Shown one piece after another: positions 1-6,558 of a stretch of 64,000 nt of DNA (the stretch's first letter is position 1; every line of letters starts with the position of its first letter). The notes under the pieces were generated by a model. The model saw nothing but the letters and a program-made list of their open reading frames with translations. It was not told the DNA's origin and made no database searches. The position numbers were made by a program, and so were the translations under genes. This DNA comes from Dyadobacter chenwenxiniae (GTDB lineage Bacteria; Bacteroidota; Bacteroidia; Cytophagales; Spirosomataceae). The DNA lies in the NCBI RefSeq assembly GCF_022869785.1, contig NZ_CP094997.1:6391001-6455000 (forward strand), given 5' to 3'.

Positions 1-58
1 TATAAAATTCAGCTAGAACACGATTGAGATATTGCTCCCAATGCGTGACAGGCAGCAT
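1..58 (-). CDS. N-terminal fragment of an unidentified protein, running off the left edge
   Basis: On the minus strand an ATG at 58-56 opens a frame that stays open to the window edge and reads MLPVTHWEQYLNRVLAEFY. Nineteen residues are too few to assign a family. The gene would be divergent from the AhpD-like gene at 171, and an inverted repeat (82-122) lies between them, which is a common arrangement for a regulator and its target, but that is only inference. It could also be a chance open frame. Confidence 0.35.
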   Translation of the reverse strand, partial: MLPVTHWEQYLNRVLAEFY

Positions 59-81
59 TATTAGAACACATTCCATTGATT

Positions 82-122
82 GGACTATCAAAAAAAATCA
101 AAATGGATCATTTCGATAGTCC
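82..122. promoter_or_regulatory. Inverted repeat in the divergent intergenic region
   Basis: GGACTATC (82-89) is matched by GATAGTCC (115-122) across a 25-nt A-rich spacer; A's after the left arm and T's before the right arm add partial pairing. It lies 49 bp before the start at 171 and 24 bp before the minus-strand start at 58. It could be an operator or an mRNA hairpin. No U-run follows, so a terminator is unlikely. Confidence 0.35.
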
Positions 123-170
123 TGTTGTGCGGTAAGTTTGTGTCGCTAAGCAACCTTTAATATTCAGATC

Positions 171-608
171 ATGTCAAAGCGAAGTTTAACAATAGATCTG
201 GACCCCAAAGCCTACGCGGCAGTCAGAGGGCTTGAAAAATATATTTCTGAATCGGGGCTTGATAAAATTCACTATAAACTCATTAAAATCAGGGCTTCTC
301 AAATCAACGGTTGCGCATTTTGCATTGAAAAACATACCCGGGAAGCGCGTGAGCTGGGGTTGTCGGAGCAGCGCATTTATCTGCTCAATGCCTGGCGCGA
401 AACCAGACTTTACACAGAAGAGGAACGCGCCATTTTAGCATTAACCGAAGAGGTTACTTTCATCGCTAATAAAGGTGTGCGTGATGAAACCTATAATAAG
501 GCCGTAGCGCTGTTTGGAGAAGCCTATACCAAGGCAATCGTGATGGGCATCGTAACGATTAACGCCTGGAACCGCATTGCCATTGCAGATCACTGGCCGT
601 TGAATTAA
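171..608 (+). CDS. Carboxymuconolactone decarboxylase family (AhpD-like) protein
   Basis: A 145-residue protein of the AhpD/CMD fold. The redox motif is visible as Cys48-Ala-Phe-Cys51 followed by His55 (GCAFCIEKHTREA), the signature of the alkylhydroperoxidase-like subgroup whose cysteines reduce peroxides. The surrounding helices (YKLIKIRASQ before, and the LYTEEERAILALTEEVT segment after) fit the family and its usual length of about 140-150 residues. It is soluble, with no signal peptide. The stop is 6 bp before the next start, so it is almost certainly co-transcribed with the PEP mutase/ICL-family gene; CMD-family genes of Bacteroidota often sit beside regulators and small metabolic enzymes. 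The physiological partner (a dedicated reductant) is not visible here. The family is assigned with confidence, the substrate is not. Confidence 0.88.
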   Translation: MSKRSLTIDLDPKAYAAVRGLEKYISESGLDKIHYKLIKIRASQINGCAFCIEKHTREARELGLSEQRIYLLNAWRETRLYTEEERAILALTEEVTFIANKGVRDETYNKAVALFGEAYTKAIVMGIVTINAWNRIAIADHWPLN

Positions 609-614
609 GATAAA

Positions 615-1424
615 ATGAAAAAGAAAAGCACGCAGTCTGAAAAAGCGGACCTACTTAAAAAGCTGCATTACAGCAAGCAGATGCTTGTTTTGCCTAACAT
701 TTGGGATGTTACAGGTGCTACATTGCTTGAAGAAACCGGTTATCAGGCTGTTGCCACGGCTAGTGCGGCTATTGCGCGCGCCAATGGTTATCAGGATGGT
801 GAGAAAATGCCCTTTGAGCAGGCGTTAAATGTTATCACGCAAATCGTCAATGCAGTTGAAGTGCCTGTTACCGCCGATATAGAGTCCGGTTATGCCGCTG
901 ATTTGCAGGGTTTGAAGATCAATGTGCGCAAGATTCTGGCAACGGGCGTGGCCGGAATTAACATTGAAGACAGTGACCCGAAAACCAATCAGCTGCTGCC
1001 TGTAGACTTGCAGGTTGAGCGTATCAAGCTGATCAGAAAAGTGGCGGACAAGGCGGGTATTCGGCTGTTTATCAATGCAAGAACCGATGTTTTCCTCAAA
1101 CCAAGTACGTTTACAAATGATGAAAAACTGAAAGTGGCCATCGAGCGGGGATGTGCTTATACGGATGCGGGGGCGGACGGCATTTATCCCATATTCGTTC
1201 AGGATGAGACGGTTATTGCGACTTTGGTAAATGAATTTTCGGTTCCTGTTAACATACTAATTACGAAAGGAACGCCTGAGCTGGGAACACTTCAAAACCT
1301 GGGTGTGGCCAGGGTGAGCTTTGGCCCTAATTTTCAAAAAGCAATGCTTTTAGCCATGAAAACATCGTTGAGAAACGTAAAAGATAGGTTTGTTCACAGC
1401 CACATAACGGATATGCTGGTCTAA
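615..1424 (+). CDS. Isocitrate lyase/PEP mutase superfamily enzyme
   Basis: A 269-residue TIM-barrel enzyme of the PEP mutase/isocitrate lyase superfamily. Recognisable elements are the N-terminal NIWDVTGA segment with ATASAAIARANGY (substrate pocket), the PVTADIESGYA strand with metal-binding acidic residues, and GINIEDSDP followed by INARTDVF. Members make or break C-C or P-C bonds next to a carboxylate (methylisocitrate, oxaloacetate, PEP). The diagnostic PEP mutase loop EDKxxxxxNS and the isocitrate lyase KKCGH motif are both absent (the loop here reads EDSDPKTNQ), so it belongs to the broad, mostly uncharacterised group. It follows the AhpD-like gene by 6 bp and is closed by a strong terminator at 1450-1485, which separates it from the phosphonate unit downstream. 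Cytosolic. Precise reaction unknown. Confidence 0.85.
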   Translation: MKKKSTQSEKADLLKKLHYSKQMLVLPNIWDVTGATLLEETGYQAVATASAAIARANGYQDGEKMPFEQALNVITQIVNAVEVPVTADIESGYAADLQGLKINVRKILATGVAGINIEDSDPKTNQLLPVDLQVERIKLIRKVADKAGIRLFINARTDVFLKPSTFTNDEKLKVAIERGCAYTDAGADGIYPIFVQDETVIATLVNEFSVPVNILITKGTPELGTLQNLGVARVSFGPNFQKAMLLAMKTSLRNVKDRFVHSHITDMLV

Positions 1425-1449
1425 ACTTAGCGATTACGCAACGTGTTGC

Positions 1450-1485
1450 AAATCTCCCGGTCCATGAGCCGGGAGATTTTGTTTT
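1450..1485 (+). terminator. Rho-independent terminator
   Basis: An 11-bp perfect stem: AAATCTCCCGG (1450-1460) pairs with CCGGGAGATTT (1469-1479) over an 8-nt loop, followed by TGTTTT. It ends the two-gene unit 171-1424 and shows that the long frame of the next gene, which would begin at 1443, cannot start there. Confidence 0.85.
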
Positions 1486-1547
1486 ATACAGAAAATAAAA
1501 ATTACCTTGTGACATATTTCAAGGCAAAAGGCAACAATTTCGGGATT

Positions 1548-2123
1548 ATGCAGGAAGACATTCTTTTTCAGATCAGCAATAAATTAAAGGAAGTCAGGAA
1601 AAATAAGGGTGTTACTTTACAGGAAATCGCCGACGAAGCGGGCGTTACCAAAAGCCTCGTCTCGCAGATCGAAAACAGCCGCACCATTCCCTCGCTTCCC
1701 GTAATGCTTGGCCTGATCAAGGCGCTCGACATTGACTTGAATTTGTTTTTCAAAGACATTATTTCAACAGCTCCGGGTGATAATGTGCTCATCCGTCGCA
1801 AGGAAGAATACCAGCCTTTTACCAAAGAAAATGCGAAGGGCTTTTACTATCACCGCATTTTCAGCAAACAATTCAAAGACAACCACATTGACGTGGTCCT
1901 GCTCCGGCTCGAAAAAGACGCCAAACGCCCGATGGTGCGCACAAATGCTTACGAATTCAAGTATGTGCTGCAAGGTTCGGTCGAATACACGGTTGGTAAA
2001 AACAAATATGTCCTGAACCAGGGCGATTCTATGTTTTTTGATGCCAATGAGCTGCACAACCCCAAATGCATCAACGGTGACGAGGTGCTGCTGCTTGTGA
2101 TTTATTTCTTCAACGAAGCTTGA
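1548..2123 (+). CDS. XRE-family transcriptional regulator with C-terminal cupin domain
   Basis: A 191-residue regulator. Residues about 5-65 form an XRE helix-turn-helix (NKLKEVRKNKGVTLQEIADEAGVTKSLVSQIENSRTIPSLPVMLGLIKAL), and the C-terminal half is a small cupin barrel (YEFKYVLQGSVEYTVGK, then GDSMFFDANELHNPKC with a likely ligand-binding His). Such proteins sense a small molecule in the cupin and repress or activate nearby catabolic genes. I place the start at the ATG at 1548 (MQEDILFQI); the frame is open back to 1443, but that part runs through the upstream terminator and has no family similarity. The downstream palindrome (2145-2169) and the phosphonate operon from 2334 are the obvious candidate targets. 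The effector could be an aminophosphonate or amino acid; that is inference. Confidence 0.88.
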   Translation: MQEDILFQISNKLKEVRKNKGVTLQEIADEAGVTKSLVSQIENSRTIPSLPVMLGLIKALDIDLNLFFKDIISTAPGDNVLIRRKEEYQPFTKENAKGFYYHRIFSKQFKDNHIDVVLLRLEKDAKRPMVRTNAYEFKYVLQGSVEYTVGKNKYVLNQGDSMFFDANELHNPKCINGDEVLLLVIYFFNEA

Positions 2124-2144
2124 CTTTTTCTTTAATTTCAGCGC

Positions 2145-2169
2145 AAATGTTAAATATTAATTAACATTT
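2145..2169. promoter_or_regulatory. Palindromic operator candidate upstream of the phosphonate operon
   Basis: AAATGTTAA (2145-2153) and TTAACATTT (2161-2169) form a perfect 9-bp inverted repeat with a 7-nt centre. It lies directly after the XRE-cupin regulator gene and about 29 bp before a -7 promoter box, so it sits where an upstream-binding regulator would act. No U-run follows it. Binding by the neighbouring regulator is inferred. Confidence 0.5.
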
Positions 2170-2197
2170 ACTTAACTTTATTTCTCAGGCATATCAC

Positions 2198-2205
2198 TAT
2201 TTTTG
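2198..2205 (+). promoter_or_regulatory. Bacteroidota-type -7 promoter box for the phosphonate operon
   Basis: TATTTTTG matches the TAnnTTTG -7 consensus at all fixed positions. The -33 region (about 2170-2178, CTTAACTTTA) is weak, with no clear TTTG, which fits a promoter that needs an activator bound at the adjacent palindrome. Transcription would start near 2212, giving a leader of about 120 nt before the first gene. Confidence 0.5.
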
Positions 2206-2333
2206 TGCCTTAACAGGATCAATCTTATCCTCAATAGCGCTTTCACGCACTTTCTGGCATTTTTTTAAATTAAAGAAATCACCTAAACCCTCCTCTTGAA
2301 ATTCAGTATTTGTTCACCATTATATATGCATAG

Positions 2334-3044
2334 ATGTTAATAGAACTTGTTGTTTTTGACATGGCAGGAACCACTGTTAAGGACAAAAATTTTGTGGGAA
2401 TTGCATTTCAGCAAGCAATGCAATCACAGGGTTATGACATTGCCATTGAAGATGTAAATCCTTTAATGGGATATGAAAAGCCGCTGGCTATCAGGATGAT
2501 GCTGGAAACACGCGAAGCGGACAAAGCAAAGATCACCGATGCGCTGATCAACGACATTCACACACATTTCGTGAACGGAATGATCCAGTTTTACAGCACT
2601 ACACAAGAAATAGAGCCATTGCCGCGTGTGGAAGAGACTTTCGCAACATTGCGTGAGGCCGGCGTAAAAATCGCTTTGAACACCGGATTTTCAAGGGACA
2701 TTGCAGATGTGATTATTGGCAGGCTGGGTTGGGAAAATAAAATCGACTGCCTGGTTGCCAGCGACGAAGTGCCTTTTGGTCGCCCGTATCCGGATATGAT
2801 CCATAAAATAATGCAGGAACTCAACATTACATCAGCTGCAAATGTTGCCAAAGTAGGTGATACTGAGGTGGATATCAATGAGGGGATTAACGCGGGCTGT
2901 AAATATGTGATCGGGATAACGACCGGTGCATTTACGGCTGACGAGCTACTTCCCTATAAGCCTACGCACATCATCGACGACATTGCGGACGTGGTTGCCA
3001 TCATTTCAGAAAGCCCGGCTTATGCTGGCGAAGTTCACAAATAG
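2334..3044 (+). CDS. Phosphonatase-like HAD hydrolase (PhnX relative)
   Basis: A 236-residue HAD-superfamily enzyme close to phosphonoacetaldehyde hydrolase. The nucleophile motif is the PhnX-type Asp9-Met-Ala-Gly-Thr (FDMAGTTV) rather than the usual DxDx(T/V). In the cap, LMGYEK49P places a lysine where PhnX forms its Schiff base with the substrate aldehyde, and the usual lysine before motif 3 is an arginine (VPFGRPYPDMI); motif 3 is VGDTEVDINEG. These traits define the phosphonatase-like family (TIGR03351) described as cleaving a 2-oxoethylphosphonate and occurring beside FAD oxidases rather than PhnW. The product would be phosphate plus acetaldehyde or glycolaldehyde. It opens a five-gene unit; the next start is 20 bp after its stop. 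Cytosolic. Family confident; exact substrate inferred. Confidence 0.88.
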   Translation: MLIELVVFDMAGTTVKDKNFVGIAFQQAMQSQGYDIAIEDVNPLMGYEKPLAIRMMLETREADKAKITDALINDIHTHFVNGMIQFYSTTQEIEPLPRVEETFATLREAGVKIALNTGFSRDIADVIIGRLGWENKIDCLVASDEVPFGRPYPDMIHKIMQELNITSAANVAKVGDTEVDINEGINAGCKYVIGITTGAFTADELLPYKPTHIIDDIADVVAIISESPAYAGEVHK

Positions 3045-3064
3045 CAAATTTTAACAACATCGGA

Positions 3065-4195
3065 ATGAGTAAATCTGCTATTGTTATTGGAGCAGGCATT
3101 GTTGGGTTGGCTACGGCAAGGGCTTTGGTGTCAAGAGGTTACCAGGTAACAGTGATCGAGCGTTCGTCGAAGGCGGTGGGTGCTTCTATCCGGAATTTTG
3201 GCATGGTGTGGCCGATTGGACAGCCTGAGGGAACATTATATAACAGGGCTTTGAAGGCGAAAAGCCTTTGGAAAGAAGTGCTTACGGAGGCGAAATGCTG
3301 GTTTCATGAAGGCGGGAGCTTGCACATGGCATATCAGAACGATGAGCTGGAAGTGATCAGGCAGTTTGTTGAAGTGAGTGCTTACCGGCCGGTGAAAGTG
3401 CTAAATGCTGCTGAAACGCTGGAAATGTCGCCTGCTGTGAATGGGAACGGCTTGCTGGGCGCATTGTATTCTGCGGATGAAATGATCGTGGACCCGCGGG
3501 AAGCCATTGCGGGCGTTGCGCGTTACTTGCAGGAAAAGTGGAATGTGACTTTTCATTGGGACACAGCCATTTCGCAAATCAATTATCCGAATGTTTCATC
3601 CGGCTCCAGAAGCTGGTCGGCAGATGAGATTTTTGTTTGCAGCGGACAGGATTTTGAAACATTATATCCGGCGGAATTCGCAGCAGCGCCTTTGACCAAA
3701 TGTAAATTACAAATGCTCCGCCTGGAAGCGCAGCCCAACGATTGGAAAATCGGGCCGGCATTATGCGGCGGACTTCCTTTGATCCATTACGACGGTTTCA
3801 AAGCCGCGCCTTCGTTAGCTGGATTGAAAGCAAGATACCAGGAAGAATACAGCGAATATCTCAAATGGGGCATTCATGTGATGGCTTCTCAAAACGGTCT
3901 GGGTGAAATCACAGTTGGCGATTCGCATGAATATGCTCTCACATTTGACCCGTTCGACCGCGAATTTATCAATAAAATGATCCTCGATTATCTGGGCACA
4001 TTCGCGCAGTTCAAATCGCCCAAAGTTTCCCAAACCTGGAATGGGATCTATCCGAAAATGACAAACGGGCAGACGGAAATCGTCTTGAAGCCCGAACAAG
4101 GCGTTACGATCATCAACGGACTCGGCGGAGCGGGCATGTCGCTCTCTTTTGGCCTTTGTGATGAGGTGATCAGCGAAACTTACAGTGAATCCTAA
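3065..4195 (+). CDS. FAD-dependent amine oxidase of the phosphonatase-associated DAO family
   Basis: A 376-residue FAD-binding oxidoreductase (DAO fold). The Rossmann fingerprint is at the N-terminus (SAIVIGAGIVGLATARAL, GxGxxG at residues 9-14), followed by ERSSKAVGASIRNFGMVWPIGQ, which I recognise as typical of the family found next to phosphonatase-like hydrolases (TIGR03364). The C-terminal segment GLGGAGMSLSFGL closes the FAD site. Expected role: oxidative deamination of 2-aminoethylphosphonate or a hydroxylated or N-methylated relative to the aldehyde used by the preceding HAD enzyme, with release of ammonia or an amine and hydrogen peroxide. It is 20 bp downstream of the hydrolase and 11 bp upstream of the next gene, so clearly in one transcript. 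No PhnW transaminase is present, so this enzyme may take its place. Confidence 0.88.
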   Translation: MSKSAIVIGAGIVGLATARALVSRGYQVTVIERSSKAVGASIRNFGMVWPIGQPEGTLYNRALKAKSLWKEVLTEAKCWFHEGGSLHMAYQNDELEVIRQFVEVSAYRPVKVLNAAETLEMSPAVNGNGLLGALYSADEMIVDPREAIAGVARYLQEKWNVTFHWDTAISQINYPNVSSGSRSWSADEIFVCSGQDFETLYPAEFAAAPLTKCKLQMLRLEAQPNDWKIGPALCGGLPLIHYDGFKAAPSLAGLKARYQEEYSEYLKWGIHVMASQNGLGEITVGDSHEYALTFDPFDREFINKMILDYLGTFAQFKSPKVSQTWNGIYPKMTNGQTEIVLKPEQGVTIINGLGGAGMSLSFGLCDEVISETYSES

Positions 4196-4206
4196 ACCCT
4201 TAATTT

Positions 4207-5145
4207 ATGTTGCTCAGAATTTCACTTCTCTTATCATTTGCAGCGTTTTCTTCTTTTTGTTTTGGCCAAAAAGACAGGCCGAAAGGCATTGAACACGTGA
4301 TTGTTATCGGCGTTGACGGGCTTAGTCCGGACGGCATTAACAAAGGGAAATCGCCCGTGCTGCACGATATGATCGCCAACGGCAGCGTAAAATGGAATGT
4401 GCGAACTGTGCTCACTTCGGCGAGCAGCCAGAACTGGGCCTCCATGATCATGGGTGCGGGCCCTGAGCAACATGGCATTATCAATAACGACTGGGAGATT
4501 GACAAGCACACTTTGCCGCCCATCGTGCAGGAAAAGGACGGCCGCTTTCCCACTATTTTCAGTATATTTCATAAGGCGAATCCTAAGGCCGAAATTGGCG
4601 TGGTGTATCATTGGGATGGTTTTGGGAGGTTATTTCAAAAAGATGCGGTGAATCACGACAAGCGTTTTGGCACCGAGGATTCCACTGCAACCGATTTCAT
4701 CAATTATATCAAAACCAAAAAGCCTGCGTTGGGTTTCGTGCATTTCGATCATGTAGACCATGCGGGCCATCACGGCGGTCACGGCTCGGAGGAATATTAT
4801 CAGTCCGTTGCCAAAGCCGATTCGCTGATCGGGAAAATCCTTTCGGCCCTGAAAGATGCCGGAATAATGGACAAAACACTGGTGATCGTTTGGGCTGATC
4901 ATGGTGGAGTTGGTAAAGGTCACGGTGGCGCAACGCCTCAGGAAGCCGAAATTGCCGGGATTTTTTATGGTAAGGATGTTAAAAAAGGATATAAGATCGA
5001 GCAGGAAGTTTACACTTATGATCTTGCGTCCACGATTGCATTTGTCCTTGGCGTTCAGCAGCCTTATGCCTGGATTGGACGCCCCGTGAAACCCGCTTTT
5101 GAAGGTTTCAAGGAACCGGAAAATCTCTGGAAAGGAGAAAAATAA
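4207..5145 (+). CDS. Exported alkaline phosphatase-superfamily hydrolase (type I phosphodiesterase / phosphonate hydrolase-like)
   Basis: A 312-residue protein of the nucleotide pyrophosphatase/phosphodiesterase branch of the alkaline phosphatase superfamily. A signal peptide is visible (MLLRISLLLSFAAFSSFCFG followed by Q), so it should act in the periplasm or on the cell surface. Two-metal-site residues are in the expected order: Asp37 in VIGVDGLS, the nucleophile region SASSQNWASMIMG (Ser73 where homologues have Thr), FDHVDHAGHHG, then WADHGG and GKGHGGATP. Relatives hydrolyse phosphodiesters, phosphonate monoesters or phosphonoacetate. Its place inside a phosphonate operon suggests it frees a phosphonate from an ester or lipid headgroup before uptake, but a phosphonoacetate hydrolase role or plain phosphodiesterase cannot be excluded from sequence. 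Substrate unknown. Confidence 0.82.
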   Translation: MLLRISLLLSFAAFSSFCFGQKDRPKGIEHVIVIGVDGLSPDGINKGKSPVLHDMIANGSVKWNVRTVLTSASSQNWASMIMGAGPEQHGIINNDWEIDKHTLPPIVQEKDGRFPTIFSIFHKANPKAEIGVVYHWDGFGRLFQKDAVNHDKRFGTEDSTATDFINYIKTKKPALGFVHFDHVDHAGHHGGHGSEEYYQSVAKADSLIGKILSALKDAGIMDKTLVIVWADHGGVGKGHGGATPQEAEIAGIFYGKDVKKGYKIEQEVYTYDLASTIAFVLGVQQPYAWIGRPVKPAFEGFKEPENLWKGEK

Positions 5146-5184
5146 ATCGATTTCAAAATCCAGTCGTTTCACAATCAGTCAAAT

Positions 5185-6540
5185 ATGGCCAGTCACAACA
5201 GAACAGAAGGAGATATCAACTTGTCGGAGGCGCGCCGTGATTGGTATGCCGTGATAAGCGATCCTGAAACTGTTGCTTATCTGGAAGAAGATGCGGAGCA
5301 TTTTCTGCATCAGTCGTTATCGACGCCTTGCCTGGATGTTCTGGCTTCCTGCGAAGGGATTTATCTGACTGATATTCAGGGCAAAACTTACATGGATTTT
5401 CACGGCAACAATGTGCACCAGCTCGGTTACCGGAATCCTTACATCATTGAAAAATTAAAAGAACAGCTCGATATCCTGCCTTTTTCGCCGCGGCGTTACA
5501 CCAATGTCCCGGCAATTGAACTGGCAAAGAAGCTGGGAAGTTTGCTGCCGGGCAACCTTAACCGCGTGCTTTTTGCGCCGGGAGGAACTTCGGCGATCAG
5601 TATGGCGCTGAAACTGGCGCGGATCGTGACGGGAAAACATAAAGTTGTTTCACTTTGGGATTCATTCCACGGCGCTTCGCTCGATGCAATTTCTGCGGGC
5701 GGTGAGCTGGATTTTCGCAAAGATATGGGCCCGCTTATGCCTGGCGTGGAGCGCATTCCGCCGCCAATGACCTACCGCGGACCATTTGCGGCCGCGGGCA
5801 ACGGCGATATAGCTTATGCAGATTATCTGGAATATGTGATTGAAAAAGAAGGCGATATAGGCGCTTTTTTGATCGAAACCATTAGAAATACAGATGTTCA
5901 GATTCCCTCACAAGCTTATTGGGACAAAGTCCGGGAGATCTGTACGAGGCATAAAGTTATGCTGATCCTGGACGAGATTCCGATCGCATTCGGCAGGACA
6001 GGCAAAATGTTTGCATTTGAACATTACGACATTGAGCCGGACATTATTTGTCTGGGAAAAGGCATGGGCGGAGGCGTAATGCCGATGGCCGCCATCGTGG
6101 CACGAGACACGCATAATATTGCTCAAAGCGTCTCGCTGGGGCATTTTACACATGAAAAAAGTCCGCTGGGGAGCGTAGCCGCATTGGCGATGCTCGACTA
6201 TATGGAGCAAAACCGAATCCTCGAAAAAGTGCAGGAAGATGCCGTTTTCATGGCTGGTGAATTACAAAAACTACAAGATAAATTTCCCTTAATCGGGGAT
6301 GTGAGGGGCGTGGGGTTATTGTGGGGGATTGAATTAGTAAGAGACAAAGACACCAAGGAAAAAGCCGTAAAGGAAGCAGAAATTGTGATGTACGAATGCC
6401 TGAAAAATGGTTTGAGTTTCAAAGTTTCGCAGGGAAATGTGCTGCAATTATCGCCGCCGCTGATCATCAGTCGTGCGCAATTGCACGAAGCCTTGCTGAT
6501 TCTTGAAAACGCCCTGGAAAAGGCCTCCGTCTTTGTATAA
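5185..6540 (+). CDS. Class III PLP-dependent enzyme, probable hydroxy-aminoethylphosphonate ammonia-lyase (PbfA-like) or aminotransferase
   Basis: A 451-residue fold-type I PLP enzyme of aminotransferase class III. Seen: APGGTSAISMALKLAR (cofactor phosphate loop), SLWDSFHGAS, the PLP-ring Asp263 in LILDEIPIAFGRTG, and Schiff-base Lys292 in CLGKGMGGG. The usual DEVQTGFGR reads DEIPIAFGR here, a variant I associate with phosphonate-linked members. Known PbfA enzymes convert (R)-1-hydroxy-2-aminoethylphosphonate to phosphonoacetaldehyde plus ammonia, which would feed the HAD hydrolase at 2334. An aminotransferase acting on aminoethylphosphonate is the alternative. Start choice: ATG at 5185, 39 bp after the preceding stop; the following gene starts 18 bp after its stop. 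Cytosolic. Class III fold is certain, the reaction is inferred from neighbours. Confidence 0.8.
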   Translation: MASHNRTEGDINLSEARRDWYAVISDPETVAYLEEDAEHFLHQSLSTPCLDVLASCEGIYLTDIQGKTYMDFHGNNVHQLGYRNPYIIEKLKEQLDILPFSPRRYTNVPAIELAKKLGSLLPGNLNRVLFAPGGTSAISMALKLARIVTGKHKVVSLWDSFHGASLDAISAGGELDFRKDMGPLMPGVERIPPPMTYRGPFAAAGNGDIAYADYLEYVIEKEGDIGAFLIETIRNTDVQIPSQAYWDKVREICTRHKVMLILDEIPIAFGRTGKMFAFEHYDIEPDIICLGKGMGGGVMPMAAIVARDTHNIAQSVSLGHFTHEKSPLGSVAALAMLDYMEQNRILEKVQEDAVFMAGELQKLQDKFPLIGDVRGVGLLWGIELVRDKDTKEKAVKEAEIVMYECLKNGLSFKVSQGNVLQLSPPLIISRAQLHEALLILENALEKASVFV

Positions 6541-6558
6541 TTCATAAAAACCAGTGCT

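Noticed and set aside
615..1424. PEP mutase-superfamily gene as a phosphonate biosynthesis marker near the phosphonate unit
   Set aside because: It lacks the EDKxxxxxNS loop of PEP mutase and is cut off from the phosphonate genes by a strong terminator and the XRE regulator.
1443..1547. Extended N-terminus for the XRE-cupin regulator
   Set aside because: It overlaps the terminator at 1450-1485 and carries no recognisable domain.
4630..5172. 180-residue minus-strand open frame opposite the exported hydrolase
   Set aside because: Fully overlaps a well-supported plus-strand gene and shows no recognisable domain.
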